Shown here: piece after piece, positions 8,072-17,130 of the stretch
How the letters are laid out: every line of letters starts with the position of its first letter
Numbering within the stretch: position 1 is the first letter of the stretch
Assembly: GCA_017592775.1 (NCBI GenBank)
Contig: JAGFNJ010000001.1
Location: forward strand, 62,001 to 126,000
Length of the DNA: 64,000 nucleotides
Direction: 5' to 3'
From: Candidatus Accumulibacter conexus
GTDB lineage: Bacteria; Pseudomonadota; Gammaproteobacteria; Burkholderiales; Rhodocyclaceae
Position numbers and translations under genes: made by a program
The notes under the pieces: model-generated
Databases searched by the model: none
Told to the model about the DNA's origin: nothing
Seen by the model: the letters and a program-made list of their open reading frames with translations, nothing else

Positions 8072-10009
8072 ATGAGCGATTTTGCGGGGATGGAAGACCT
8101 GCTGCAGGATTTCCTGCAGGAAGCCGGTGACCTGCTGTCGGATGTCGACAACAAGCTCGTCGATCTCGAGCGGAGTCCCGAGGATGTGCGTCTGCTCAAC
8201 GACATCTTTCGCGGTTTTCACACGATCAAGGGCGGCGCCGGTTTCCTCAATGCTGCCGAGCTGGTCAGGCTCTGCCACCTGACCGAGAACCTGTTCGACA
8301 AGCTGCGCAATGGCGAGAAGGAACTGACGCCGGCCCTGATGGACACCATCATGGCGGCCACGCAGGGTGTTCGTCAGATGTTCGGCGAGATTGCCCAGGG
8401 CAGGCAACCGGCGCCGGCCGCGGCGGAAGTCACTGCCGACTTGCAGAGCGCGCTGACGGCAGCTGCCGATGCCGGTGCGCCATCAAGGGCTGCCGCGGAG
8501 CCTGCTGAAGTCAAGCCCGCCGGGGCGCCAGCGGCTGCAGGAAGTGGCGAGCAGGGTCCGGATTGGCAGGCGCTGCATGCGGTGTTCAGCGGCCAGGCTG
8601 GTGCCAGTGTGCCGGCTGTGGCCGGCGAGACCAGCGCCACGGACGGCAGCAGGCAGGCAGGCGAAATCGAAGTCTCGCAGCTGCAGCCGCACTTCCCGCC
8701 CGAGGGGCGCCGCAGCACGGACAGGCCGGGGGCTGCTGCCAGCGCTGCGCCATCGGGGCGCCGCGCCGACGAAAGGGCGGCAGCACGCGAAACGACCATC
8801 CGTGTGGACACGGCGCGGCTCGATCAGGTGCTCAACCTATCCGGGGAGATCGGCCTGACCAAGAACCGGTTGACCAGCCTGCGGGCGGACATCCTGGCCG
8901 GGCGTACCGATTCGGAGACCTTGCAGGCACTCGATCAGGCCGTCAGCCAGCTCGACCTGCTGGTGTCCGACCTGCAGAACTCGGTGATGAAGACGCGCAT
9001 GCAGCCGATCGGCCGCCTGTTCCAGAAGTATCCGCGGATTGCGCGCGATTTGGCCAGACAACTGGGCAAGGATGTCGAACTGGCCCTGATCGGTGAAGAG
9101 ACCGAGGTCGACAAGACGATGATCGAGGACCTGGCCGACCCGCTGATCCATCTGATACGCAATGCGGTCGATCATGGTGTCGAGTCGCCCGATGAGCGGC
9201 GCGCCGCAGGCAAGCAGGCGAAGAGCGTCATTCGTCTCGAAGCGCGCCAGGAGGGTGACCACATCGTCCTGATGATTGCCGACGACGGGCGCGGGATGAG
9301 CCCCGAACGCATTCGCGCGAAAGCGGTCGAGAAGCACATCATCAGCGAGGAAGAAGCGAACACGCTCGATGACCGGCAGAGCCTCAACCTGATCTTCCTG
9401 CCGGGTTTCTCGACGATGGCCAAGGCTTCGGCGGTGTCCGGTCGCGGCGTCGGCATGGACGTCGTCAAGACGAACATCCAGAAACTCAATGGGTCGATCG
9501 AGATCCGCTCCGAACCCGGCAAGGGTTCGGTGTTCGTCATCTCGCTGCCGCTGACGCTGGCGATCCTGCCCGTTCTCCTCGTTCTCCTCGGCGACCAGCC
9601 CTTTGCCTTGCCGCTGTCGCTGGTACGGGAAATCCTGCCGATCGACCACGAGCGGATGCAGGAGGTGGGTGGCCGGGAAACGCTGGTGGTGCGCGGCGAG
9701 ATTCTGCCGGTCATTGCCCTCGCGCGCCTGCTCGGGTGGCCGCAACTGCGGCGGCCCGAATTCGGCGTCCTCATGCAGACTGCCGAGCGCAGCTTCATTC
9801 TGGCGGTCGATAACTTCGCCGGTCGCGACGATGCGGTGATCAAGGCGCTTGATGATTTCCGGCCACGCGGAGTGGCCGGAGTGACGACACTGTCGAACGG
9901 CCAGATCGTTCTCATACTGGACATGAAGGAGCTGTTGTCCGATCTCGCGGCCAATGGCGAGCGAGACGCGCGGGCGCCGGCGCCGCGAGCGCTGGAACTG
10001 CTCGTCTAG
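8072..10009 (+). CDS. cheA: Chemotaxis histidine kinase CheA
   Basis: CheA autophosphorylates under receptor control and passes phosphate to CheY and CheV. The 645 residues show an HPt domain with the phospho-His in FHTIKGGAGFL (His50), a long Ala/Pro-rich linker (about 110-250), the dimerisation helices starting at TTIRVDTARLDQVLNLSGE, and an HATPase domain. The HATPase has LIHLIRNAVDHGVE (N box), IADDGRGM (G1) and SGRGVGMDVVK (G2). A CheW-like regulatory domain forms the C-terminus. No folded CheY-binding P2 domain is evident in the linker. A strong ribosome site (GGAGG) marks the ATG at 8072. It is the last gene of the operon. Confidence 0.96.
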   Translation: MSDFAGMEDLLQDFLQEAGDLLSDVDNKLVDLERSPEDVRLLNDIFRGFHTIKGGAGFLNAAELVRLCHLTENLFDKLRNGEKELTPALMDTIMAATQGVRQMFGEIAQGRQPAPAAAEVTADLQSALTAAADAGAPSRAAAEPAEVKPAGAPAAAGSGEQGPDWQALHAVFSGQAGASVPAVAGETSATDGSRQAGEIEVSQLQPHFPPEGRRSTDRPGAAASAAPSGRRADERAAARETTIRVDTARLDQVLNLSGEIGLTKNRLTSLRADILAGRTDSETLQALDQAVSQLDLLVSDLQNSVMKTRMQPIGRLFQKYPRIARDLARQLGKDVELALIGEETEVDKTMIEDLADPLIHLIRNAVDHGVESPDERRAAGKQAKSVIRLEARQEGDHIVLMIADDGRGMSPERIRAKAVEKHIISEEEANTLDDRQSLNLIFLPGFSTMAKASAVSGRGVGMDVVKTNIQKLNGSIEIRSEPGKGSVFVISLPLTLAILPVLLVLLGDQPFALPLSLVREILPIDHERMQEVGGRETLVVRGEILPVIALARLLGWPQLRRPEFGVLMQTAERSFILAVDNFAGRDDAVIKALDDFRPRGVAGVTTLSNGQIVLILDMKELLSDLAANGERDARAPAPRALELLV

Positions 10010-10040
10010 GGGTCGGACCACTACCGACGGACTTCACCGA

Positions 10041-10060
10041 GGGGGCGAAAGCCCCCTTTT
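10041..10060 (+). terminator. Rho-independent terminator after cheA
   Basis: A perfect six-base-pair GC stem (GGGGGC / GCCCCC) with a GAAA tetraloop is followed directly by TTTT. It begins 31 bp after the cheA stop and separates the che operon from flhB. Confidence 0.85.
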
Positions 10061-10133
10061 CCATGCTGCGGTCGAGAGAGCTGTTGTTAAGCTGCAACTA
10101 TTCGAGAACTGATATAAATAAAGCTTCCTAGCT

Positions 10134-10162
10134 GTCTATTATTACTGAGCTTTTCCTATAAT
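10134..10162 (+). promoter_or_regulatory. Candidate sigma-70 promoter for the flhB-motD operon
   Basis: A perfect -10 hexamer TATAAT lies at 10157-10162 in an AT-rich stretch (10096-10165) that stands out from the surrounding GC-rich DNA, 26 bp before flhB. No good -35 is present at 16-18 bp spacing, so an activator may be needed. No sigma-54 or sigma-28 motif was seen in this gap. Confidence 0.5.
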
Positions 10163-10188
10163 ACGGTCGTCCAGACTGGAAGCTCGAA

Positions 10189-11328
10189 ATGGCAGAGGAA
10201 AGCGACCTCGAACGTACCGAACCCGCATCGGCGAGACGCCTCGAACAGGCGCGTGAGGAGGGGCAGGTGCCGCGCTCGCGGGAGGTTGGCGCCTTCCTCG
10301 TCCTCATCGTCGGCGCGGCAGCGTTCATGGTGCTGGGTCCGTGGATGATGCAGAGGTTGACGGGGCTTTTCCGCCGCGGTCTTGTGGTCGACCACCAGGC
10401 GGCCCATGAACCAGTGCTGATGCTGACCCGGCTGGCCGACCTGACGGCCGAAGCCCTGCTCACGTTCACCCCGCTGTTCGGTGCTCTGCTCGTAGCAGTC
10501 CTGCTCTCACCCTTTCTCCTCGGCAGCTGGAATTTCTCGGCCAAGGCCCTGCAGCCCGACCCGAGCCGTCTCGATCCGCTGCAGGGAATCGTTCGCCTGG
10601 TGTCGTGGAGCGGCATGGTCGAACTCGTCAAGGCGGTCGCCAAGGCCTCGCTGCTCGGTGGTGTCGCGGCCTGGGTGCTGTGGAGCGAGCGGGGAGAATT
10701 GCTGGCCATTTTTGCGCAGCCACTGCCCGTCGGCTTGGCGAATGCCGGCCACCTGCTCAGCTTCAGCTTTCTTGCCATCGTCTCGGCGATGCTGCTCATC
10801 GTTGCCGTCGACGTGCCATTCCAGCTCTGGCAGTACCACGACAAACTCAAGATGAGCCACCAGGAAGTGAAGCAGGAAGGCAAGGAACTCGAGGGCAACC
10901 CGGAGATCAAGGGGCGCATCCGCCAATTGCAGCGTGAGGCTGCCCGCAAGCGGATGATGGCCGCGGTTCCGGCGGCCGACGTCATCGTCACCAATCCGAC
11001 GCACTACGCGGTTGCCCTGGCCTACAGCAGCGGCATGGGGGCACCGAAAGTGCTTGCCAAGGGGACCGGCGAGATCGCGCTGAAGATACGTCAGCTGGGG
11101 GCGAACCATGGCGTTCCGACGGTCGAGGCGGCGGTCCTGGCGCGGGCGCTCCATCGGCACGTCGACCTCGATCAGGAGATTCCGGCGGCGCTCTATGCGG
11201 CGGTCGCCGAGGTGCTGGCCTATGTCTACCAACTGAGCCACTGGCGGCAGGCTGGCGGTGATCTGCCGCTGCCGCCGGGCCGGATAGCAGTTCCCCCGGA
11301 ACTCGTCCCGGAGCCTGAGCGTGGCTAG
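10189..11328 (+). CDS. flhB: Flagellar export switch protein FlhB
   Basis: FlhB is the membrane component of the flagellar type III export gate that switches substrate specificity from rod/hook to filament. The 379 residues have four membrane segments in the first 210 residues and a cytoplasmic domain with the autocleavage motif NPTH (in VIVTNPTHYAVAL). The N-terminus carries the usual ERTEPASARRLEQAREEGQV segment. Its end overlaps flhA by 8 bp, so the two are translationally coupled. The length is normal for the family and no key residue is missing. Confidence 0.97.
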   Translation: MAEESDLERTEPASARRLEQAREEGQVPRSREVGAFLVLIVGAAAFMVLGPWMMQRLTGLFRRGLVVDHQAAHEPVLMLTRLADLTAEALLTFTPLFGALLVAVLLSPFLLGSWNFSAKALQPDPSRLDPLQGIVRLVSWSGMVELVKAVAKASLLGGVAAWVLWSERGELLAIFAQPLPVGLANAGHLLSFSFLAIVSAMLLIVAVDVPFQLWQYHDKLKMSHQEVKQEGKELEGNPEIKGRIRQLQREAARKRMMAAVPAADVIVTNPTHYAVALAYSSGMGAPKVLAKGTGEIALKIRQLGANHGVPTVEAAVLARALHRHVDLDQEIPAALYAAVAEVLAYVYQLSHWRQAGGDLPLPPGRIAVPPELVPEPERG

Positions 11329-13405
11329 CGGCACCATCGCCCTGCAGGATTTCGTCGCGCGCTTTGGCCAGCGGCAGCTGGCTGGCCCGCTGCTGATCCT
11401 GCTCATCCTGGCGATGATGGTGTTGCCGCTGCCACCCTTCCTGCTGGATCTGTTCTTCACCTTCAATATCGCCATTTCGGTGATCGTCATGCTGGTTGCC
11501 ATGAGCGTGATGAAGCCTCTCGACTTTTCGGTCTTTCCCACCGTCCTGCTCGTGACGACACTGCTGCGCCTGTCCCTGAACGTTGCCTCGACGCGGGTCG
11601 TCCTGCTCGAGGGGCATACCGGTCCGGCGGCGGCTGGACGGGTGATCGAAGCCTTTGGCCACTTTCTCGTTGGCGGCAACTATGGGGTGGGGCTGGTGGT
11701 GTTCACGATCCTCGTGATCATCAACTTCATTGTCATCACCAAGGGTGCAGGCAGGGTCGCCGAAGTCGCTGCCCGCTTCACGCTGGACGCGATGCCGGGC
11801 AAACAGATGGCGATCGATGCCGACCTCAATGCCGGCTTGATTGGCGAGGAGGAGGCGCGCAAGCGGCGGTCGACGATCGCCCAGGAGGCAGATTTCTTCG
11901 GCTCGATGGATGGTGCCTCGAAGTTCGTTCGCGGCGACGCGATAGCAGGCATCCTGATCATGCTGATCAACGTTGTCGGCGGCCTGTTCGTCGGCGTCCT
12001 GCAGCACAATCTGGACGTCGGAACGGCGGCGCGGACCTACACCCTGTTGACGATCGGTGACGGCCTCGTCGCCCAGATCCCGGCACTGATCGTCTCGATT
12101 GCCGCCGGCATGGTGGTGACCCGTGTCGGCGACGACCAGGACGTTTCGCAGCAGTTTGTCGCACAGCTGTTCGACAATCCCAAGCCGCTCTATCTGACGG
12201 CGGCAATCATTGGCCTGCTCGGCCTGATTCCCGGGATGCCGAACTTCATCTTCCTCCTCATTGGCGGTGCGCTGGCAGCGGTGGCCTGGCGACTCGACCG
12301 GCAGCGACAGGAGCAGAAGCCGCTGCCGGTGGCGGCAGCACCGACAGTGGCGCGCGAAGTGCAGGAAGCGAGCTGGGCGGACGTGACGCCGCTCGACGTT
12401 CTTGGACTCGAAGTTGGCTACCGGCTGATCCCGCTCGTCGACAAGGCGCAGGACGGCGAGCTGTTGCGCCGCATTCGCGGCATCCGGAAGAAGTTTGCGC
12501 AGGATGTCGGCTTCCTGGTATCGCCGGTCCATATCCGCGACAACCTCGAACTGAAGCCGAATGCCTACAAGATCCTTCTCAAGGGGGTCGAGATCGGCGA
12601 GGGCGAAGCGTTTCCCGGGAATCTGCTGGCGATCAATCCTGGCCGGGTGGCAGGTCAGGTGCCCGGGACGGCAACCCGGGATCCAGCCTTCGGTTTGCCC
12701 GCGGTATGGATCGACCCGGCTGCGCGTGAGCAGGCCCAGGCTTACGGCTACACGGTCGTCGATCCGAGCACGGTGGTCGCAACGCACCTCAACCATCTGA
12801 TCCTGTCACATGCCGCCGAACTCCTCGGGCGGCAGGAGACGCAGGCCCTGCTCGATCATCTGGCAAAGGAAATGCCGAAGCTGGTCGAAGACCTCGTTCC
12901 CAAGGCCCTGTCACTCGGCGTGGTACAGAAGGTCCTGCGCAACCTGCTCGACGAGGGAGTGTCCCTGCGCGACATGCGCACCGTCATCGAAACCCTGGCC
13001 GACGGCGCAGCTCGTTCGCAGGACCCGGATGCGTTGACGGTGCAGGTGCGCGTTGCGCTGGGACGTTCGATCGTCCAGGAACTCTACGCCGGTGCTGCCG
13101 ACCTGCAGGTGATGGCGCTCGACCCGCAGCTTGAGCGGCTGTTGCAACAGGCAGTCGCCGGAACTGGTGAAGCGGTTGGCATCGAACCGGGTCTGGCCGA
13201 TACGCTCGTGCGTGAAGCGCTGGCGGCGGCGCAGAGGCAGGAGGAGGCTGGTCTGCCGGTGGTCCTGCTGGTTTCCGGGGCACTGCGCAGCCTGCTCTCA
13301 CGCTTCCTCCGGCGCCACATTCCGCAGCTCAAGGTTCTGGCGCACGCTGAGGTGCCAGAACATCGAACGATCAAAGTGACATCCATCATTGGACAACGAG
13401 CATGA
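11321..13405 (+). CDS. flhA: Flagellar export gate protein FlhA
   Basis: FlhA forms the nonameric ring of the export gate and couples proton-motive force to secretion. The 694 residues comprise about eight N-terminal membrane segments, the conserved FHIPEP-type cytoplasmic loop (AARFTLDAMPGKQMAIDADL, with GLIGEEEARKRR) and a C-terminal chaperone-docking domain from about residue 350. Translation starts at a GTG inside the end of flhB. The stop overlaps the flhF start (ATGA). The gene is intact and of normal length. Confidence 0.97.
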   Translation: MASGTIALQDFVARFGQRQLAGPLLILLILAMMVLPLPPFLLDLFFTFNIAISVIVMLVAMSVMKPLDFSVFPTVLLVTTLLRLSLNVASTRVVLLEGHTGPAAAGRVIEAFGHFLVGGNYGVGLVVFTILVIINFIVITKGAGRVAEVAARFTLDAMPGKQMAIDADLNAGLIGEEEARKRRSTIAQEADFFGSMDGASKFVRGDAIAGILIMLINVVGGLFVGVLQHNLDVGTAARTYTLLTIGDGLVAQIPALIVSIAAGMVVTRVGDDQDVSQQFVAQLFDNPKPLYLTAAIIGLLGLIPGMPNFIFLLIGGALAAVAWRLDRQRQEQKPLPVAAAPTVAREVQEASWADVTPLDVLGLEVGYRLIPLVDKAQDGELLRRIRGIRKKFAQDVGFLVSPVHIRDNLELKPNAYKILLKGVEIGEGEAFPGNLLAINPGRVAGQVPGTATRDPAFGLPAVWIDPAAREQAQAYGYTVVDPSTVVATHLNHLILSHAAELLGRQETQALLDHLAKEMPKLVEDLVPKALSLGVVQKVLRNLLDEGVSLRDMRTVIETLADGAARSQDPDALTVQVRVALGRSIVQELYAGAADLQVMALDPQLERLLQQAVAGTGEAVGIEPGLADTLVREALAAAQRQEEAGLPVVLLVSGALRSLLSRFLRRHIPQLKVLAHAEVPEHRTIKVTSIIGQRA

Positions 13406-14748
13406 ACGTCAGGAAATTCATCGCGGCGACAGCACGCGACGCCTTGCGAAAGGTCAGGGAGACCCTCGGGCCTGACGCGATCATCCTTTCCAATCGTGGG
13501 ATTCCGGGTGGAGTCGAAATCATGGCCGTCGCCGCTCGCGACATGGAGCTGATCGTGCCGCCGCCGCGCGATTCGCTGCCGCCGAGTGGCCGCATCGACG
13601 CCACCGTGGTGGCTGCACCCGAGCGCAGCAGCGCCGATGACAGGGCGGCGACGCGCCCAGCGGCCGGGGTGCCGCGGCGGCAGGAGCGCAGCCGGCCGGA
13701 GACGGCAGTGCCGTCGCCGGCGGCGGCTGCGCGTCCGCCGGCGGGCCCGCCATCGGTGGGCGAAGGCAGTTCCACCGATGGCGGAGCGGCGGTTGTACCG
13801 GCGGCGGTAATGGACGAAATTCGCTCACTGCGGCGAATCGTCGAACAACAGCTGGCCGGTTTCGCCTGGGGCGAAGTGGCGCGCTCAGAGCCGGTGAAGA
13901 CCGAAATCCTGCGGCAGATGCTCGACGCCGGTTTCTCGCCGCGGTTCGCGCGTGAACTGCTCGCCGACTTGCCGCGCGAACTCGATGCGGCGCAGGCTCT
14001 CGCCTGGGTACGTGGACGTGCCGAGCGCGGCATGCTGACCATCGACGGCGAAAGGGATATCGTCGATCAGGGTGGGATCTATGCCCTCGTCGGACCGACG
14101 GGGGTCGGCAAGACGACGACGGCCGCCAAGCTGGCGGCGCGTTGCGTCCTGCGGCATGGGGCGAGGAAGCTGGCGTTGGTGACGACGGACGGCTACCGCA
14201 TCGGAGCGCATGAGCAGTTGCGGATCTACGGGCGCATACTCGGTGTGCCGGTCCACCTGGCGCGGGATGCCAAGGACCTGCGGGCGACGCTGCATGACTT
14301 GCGGCACACCCACATGGTGCTGATCGACACCATGGGGATGAGCCAGAGGGACCGGATGGTCGGTGAGCAGGTGGCGATGTTCCGCGACAGTGACGTCCGG
14401 TCGCTGCTCCTGCTGGCGGCAACCGGTCGTGGCGATACCCTCGACGATGTCGTGCGCGCCTACAGCGGGCTCGGGCTTGCGGGCTGCGTGCTGACGAAGG
14501 TCGATGAGGCAGCCAGCCTCGCTTCGTCGCTGGATGTGGTCATTCGCCACGAGCTGCGGCTGTACTACATCTCGAACGGGCAGCGTGTCCCGGAAGACCT
14601 GCACCTGCCGAATCGACCGTATCTTCTGCATCGGGCGTTCAAGGACCTGCCCGAGAGTTCTCCGCACCGTCTCGCTGGTGTCGAGCCAGGCCTGATGATG
14701 GCTGGCGGCAGCGAAGGCATGCTGTCGGTCGGAGGACAGCGTGGCTGA
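13402..14748 (+). CDS. flhF: Flagellar SRP-like GTPase FlhF
   Basis: FlhF is a signal-recognition-type GTPase that sets the place and number of flagella, typically at the pole. The 448 residues have a basic N-terminal part (NVRKFIAATARDALRKVRE), a Pro/Ala-rich middle, and an NG domain. The G domain shows the P-loop GPTGVGKTTTAAKLA, the DTMGMSQRD motif (G3) and TKVDEA (G4). It overlaps flhA by 4 bp and flhG by 8 bp. FlhF with FlhG suggests polar flagellation; this is an inference from the family. Confidence 0.95.
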   Translation: MNVRKFIAATARDALRKVRETLGPDAIILSNRGIPGGVEIMAVAARDMELIVPPPRDSLPPSGRIDATVVAAPERSSADDRAATRPAAGVPRRQERSRPETAVPSPAAAARPPAGPPSVGEGSSTDGGAAVVPAAVMDEIRSLRRIVEQQLAGFAWGEVARSEPVKTEILRQMLDAGFSPRFARELLADLPRELDAAQALAWVRGRAERGMLTIDGERDIVDQGGIYALVGPTGVGKTTTAAKLAARCVLRHGARKLALVTTDGYRIGAHEQLRIYGRILGVPVHLARDAKDLRATLHDLRHTHMVLIDTMGMSQRDRMVGEQVAMFRDSDVRSLLLLAATGRGDTLDDVVRAYSGLGLAGCVLTKVDEAASLASSLDVVIRHELRLYYISNGQRVPEDLHLPNRPYLLHRAFKDLPESSPHRLAGVEPGLMMAGGSEGMLSVGGQRG

Positions 14749-15625
14749 TCATCGCGGCGACCAGGCCGCCGGGCTGCGCCGCCTCCTTGGGCGCCCACAG
14801 TTGCGCATCCTCAGCTTCACCGCTGGTGGTGCCGGTGTTGGCCAGAGCACTTCGGTAGCCAACCTGGCGGCGTCGCTGGCGCGCGTCGGCCGGGAGGTCC
14901 TGATCGTCGACGAGAACGCCGATGCTGCGGTTGCGGGGTTTTTTGGCGCCTTCGCCACCAACGATCTGCAACAGGTGGTCAGTCAGGAAAAGCGACTCGA
15001 TGAGGTGCTCGTTCAGGTTGCGCCGGGAATCCGTGTGCTGCCGGCGGCCCGCGTCGTCGGCCAGCTCGGCGCGCTCGGCGAGCCCGAGCGGCGGACGCTG
15101 CTGGCCTGTCTGGCCGAACTGCTGCCACCGGCCGACGTCGTGCTCGTCGACGCCTCGCTCGACCACCCGCTCGGTTTCTCACCGCTTGGTCTGGCCGCGC
15201 AGGAGACAGTCATTGTCGTCCCGGCCGATGTCACCGCCATCACCGAGGCCTACGCACTGATCAAGAAGGTCAGCCTGGGTTACGCGCACAGGCGTTTTCG
15301 CATCCTGCTCAACCGCGTACGGAGCGAAGCCGAAGCGCTGGCGATCCATGACAACATGGCGCGCGTCACCGACAGCCGCCGCCTGGCGCGTCTCGAGTAC
15401 GCCGGCTGGGTGCCGGTTGATGAGCAACTGCGACAGGCTTCGCGACTCTGCCAGCCGGTAGCGGCACTGTTTCCGGAGGCGCCGGCGGCACAGGCCTACC
15501 GGGCGCTCGCGGAGCAGGTGCTGAACTGGCCGCTCCGCGACGACCAGCAAGGGGGGCTCGAACATTTCGTGCAACTGCTGCTACACTTGAGCCAACGCAT
15601 TCACGCAACAGCTATCTACGCCTGA
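14741..15625 (+). CDS. flhG: Flagellar number regulator FlhG/FleN, degenerate MinD-like ATPase
   Basis: FlhG is a MinD/ParA-type protein that limits flagellar number, in part by acting on FlhF and the sigma-54 activator. The 294 residues align with the family in order: P-loop region, RVGREVLIVDENA, the VLVDASLDHPLGF strand and VPADVTAITEAYALIKK. The nucleotide loop, however, reads TAGGAGVGQST instead of KGGxGKT: the signature Lys is Ala28 and the P-loop Lys is Gln35. ATP hydrolysis may be lost or altered. The GTG start lies inside the end of flhF. Its place between flhF and fliA is diagnostic. Confidence 0.88.
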   Translation: MADHRGDQAAGLRRLLGRPQLRILSFTAGGAGVGQSTSVANLAASLARVGREVLIVDENADAAVAGFFGAFATNDLQQVVSQEKRLDEVLVQVAPGIRVLPAARVVGQLGALGEPERRTLLACLAELLPPADVVLVDASLDHPLGFSPLGLAAQETVIVVPADVTAITEAYALIKKVSLGYAHRRFRILLNRVRSEAEALAIHDNMARVTDSRRLARLEYAGWVPVDEQLRQASRLCQPVAALFPEAPAAQAYRALAEQVLNWPLRDDQQGGLEHFVQLLLHLSQRIHATAIYA

Positions 15626-15643
15626 TAGCTCTCCCCAGGACGC

Positions 15644-16393
15644 ATGTACAACGCTGCTGGTCAGCTCACCAAGGATCAGCTTGTCCAGCGCTTCGCACCG
15701 CTGGTCAGGCGCATCGCCTGTCATCTGATGGCACGGCTGCCGGCGAGCGTCCAGCTCGATGACCTCGTGCAGAACGGCATGCTCGGCCTGCTCGATGCCC
15801 TGGGGCGCTTCGAGGCGGGCGTGGGCGCCCAGTTCGAGGCTTATGCAGCGCAGCGGGTGCGCGGGGCGATGCTCGACGGCCTGCGCGAGAACGACTGGCT
15901 GCCGCGCAGCCTGCGCCGCAACTGCCGCCGCATTGAAGCCGCGATCACCCAATTGGAGCAGGCGAGTGGTCGTGTGCCGACGGAGAGCGAGCTGGCCGAT
16001 TCCCTCGGCATGACGCTTGCCGATTATCAGGAAATGCTGCAGGACGTGCGCGGGCACCAACTGGTGTACATCGAGGACATCGTCGCCGAGCGCGGCGAGG
16101 ACTTCCTCGAACGCCACCTGGTCGATGAGAGCGCCGACCCCGCACGGCTGATCGCGGACGCGGATCTTCGTCGGCAACTGGTGCAGGCGATCGGACTCCT
16201 GCCCGAACGTGAGCAACTGATGATGGCCCTGTACTATGAGCAGGATCTGAACCTGCGCGAGATCGGCGAGGTCATGGGAGTGAGCGAGTCACGCGTTTGT
16301 CAGTTGCACAGCCAGGCGGTGCTGCGGCTGCGCAGCCGCCTGTTTGGCGACGGCAAGCGCAACACCAGGGTGAAAGTCGAACGGCATGGATAG
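15644..16393 (+). CDS. fliA: Flagellar sigma factor 28, FliA
   Basis: FliA directs RNA polymerase to late flagellar and chemotaxis promoters. The 249 residues contain region 2 (LDDLVQNGMLGLLDALGRFE and the YAAQRVRGAMLDGLRE block), region 3, and region 4 with the helix-turn-helix LREIGEVMGVSESRVCQLHS. An AGGA ribosome site precedes the ATG by five bases. Two FliA-type promoters with 6-7 of 8 matches per element are visible in this window (before flgM and flgK), and its anti-sigma factor FlgM is encoded about 2 kb downstream. The end overlaps motC by 8 bp. Confidence 0.96.
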   Translation: MYNAAGQLTKDQLVQRFAPLVRRIACHLMARLPASVQLDDLVQNGMLGLLDALGRFEAGVGAQFEAYAAQRVRGAMLDGLRENDWLPRSLRRNCRRIEAAITQLEQASGRVPTESELADSLGMTLADYQEMLQDVRGHQLVYIEDIVAERGEDFLERHLVDESADPARLIADADLRRQLVQAIGLLPEREQLMMALYYEQDLNLREIGEVMGVSESRVCQLHSQAVLRLRSRLFGDGKRNTRVKVERHG

Positions 16394-17126
16394 GGGGAGC
16401 ATCATCGGTCTGCTGATCGGCGTCCTGGCGATCATCGTCGGCCAGATCCTGGAGGGCGGACATCTCGGGTCACTGGCGCAGCCGACGGCAATGCTGATCG
16501 TCGTCGGTGGCACGCTCGGCGCGGTCATGCTGCAGAGCCCGTACGCCACGTTCATGCGTGGCATGCGGATGATGAAGTGGATCTTGTACCCGCCCGTGGT
16601 CAACCACCTGCAGGTGATCCAGCAGGTCACCGGCTGGAGCCAGGTTTCGCGGCGCGAGGGTCTGCTCGCGCTCGACGCCGTGGTAACCGAACTGAAGGAC
16701 GATTTCGTCCGCAAGGGTCTGCAACTTCTCGTGGACGGGGCCGAGCCGGAGCGGCTGCGCGAGGTGATGGACGTCGAGATCACGACCTACGAGCAGGAGA
16801 TGAAGCTGGCGGCACGCATCTGGGAGGCGGCCGGCGGTTACTCACCGACGATCGGGATTCTTGGTGCCGTGCTCGGCCTGATTCACGTCATGGAGAACCT
16901 CTCCGATCCATCCAAGCTCGGTGCCGGTATCGCGGTCGCATTCGTCGCCACGATCTATGGTGTTGGCCTGGCCAACCTGGTGTTCCTGCCGGTTGCCAAC
17001 AGGCTCAAGGCGCATATCAATCGCCTCGTGGTGCAACGGGAGATGATCGTCGCCGGCCTGGTGGGGATTGCCAACGGCGACAACCCGCGGATCATCGAGA
17101 GCCGCTTGCGCGCCTACATCTTCTGA
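16386..17126 (+). CDS. motC: Flagellar stator protein MotA (MotC type)
   Basis: This is the MotA-family stator subunit that forms the ion channel with MotB. The 246 residues have four membrane segments, two near the N-terminus (residues 5-25 and 30-50) and two after residue 150. The conserved block SPTIGILGAVLGLIHVMENL carries the channel prolines. Length and the DRGSIIGLLIGVLAIIVGQ start resemble Pseudomonas MotC rather than the longer enteric MotA, and the position behind fliA fits MotC. The coupling ion cannot be read with certainty. It is followed 4 bp later by its partner gene. Confidence 0.92.
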   Translation: MDRGSIIGLLIGVLAIIVGQILEGGHLGSLAQPTAMLIVVGGTLGAVMLQSPYATFMRGMRMMKWILYPPVVNHLQVIQQVTGWSQVSRREGLLALDAVVTELKDDFVRKGLQLLVDGAEPERLREVMDVEITTYEQEMKLAARIWEAAGGYSPTIGILGAVLGLIHVMENLSDPSKLGAGIAVAFVATIYGVGLANLVFLPVANRLKAHINRLVVQREMIVAGLVGIANGDNPRIIESRLRAYIF

Positions 17127-17130
17127 CGCG

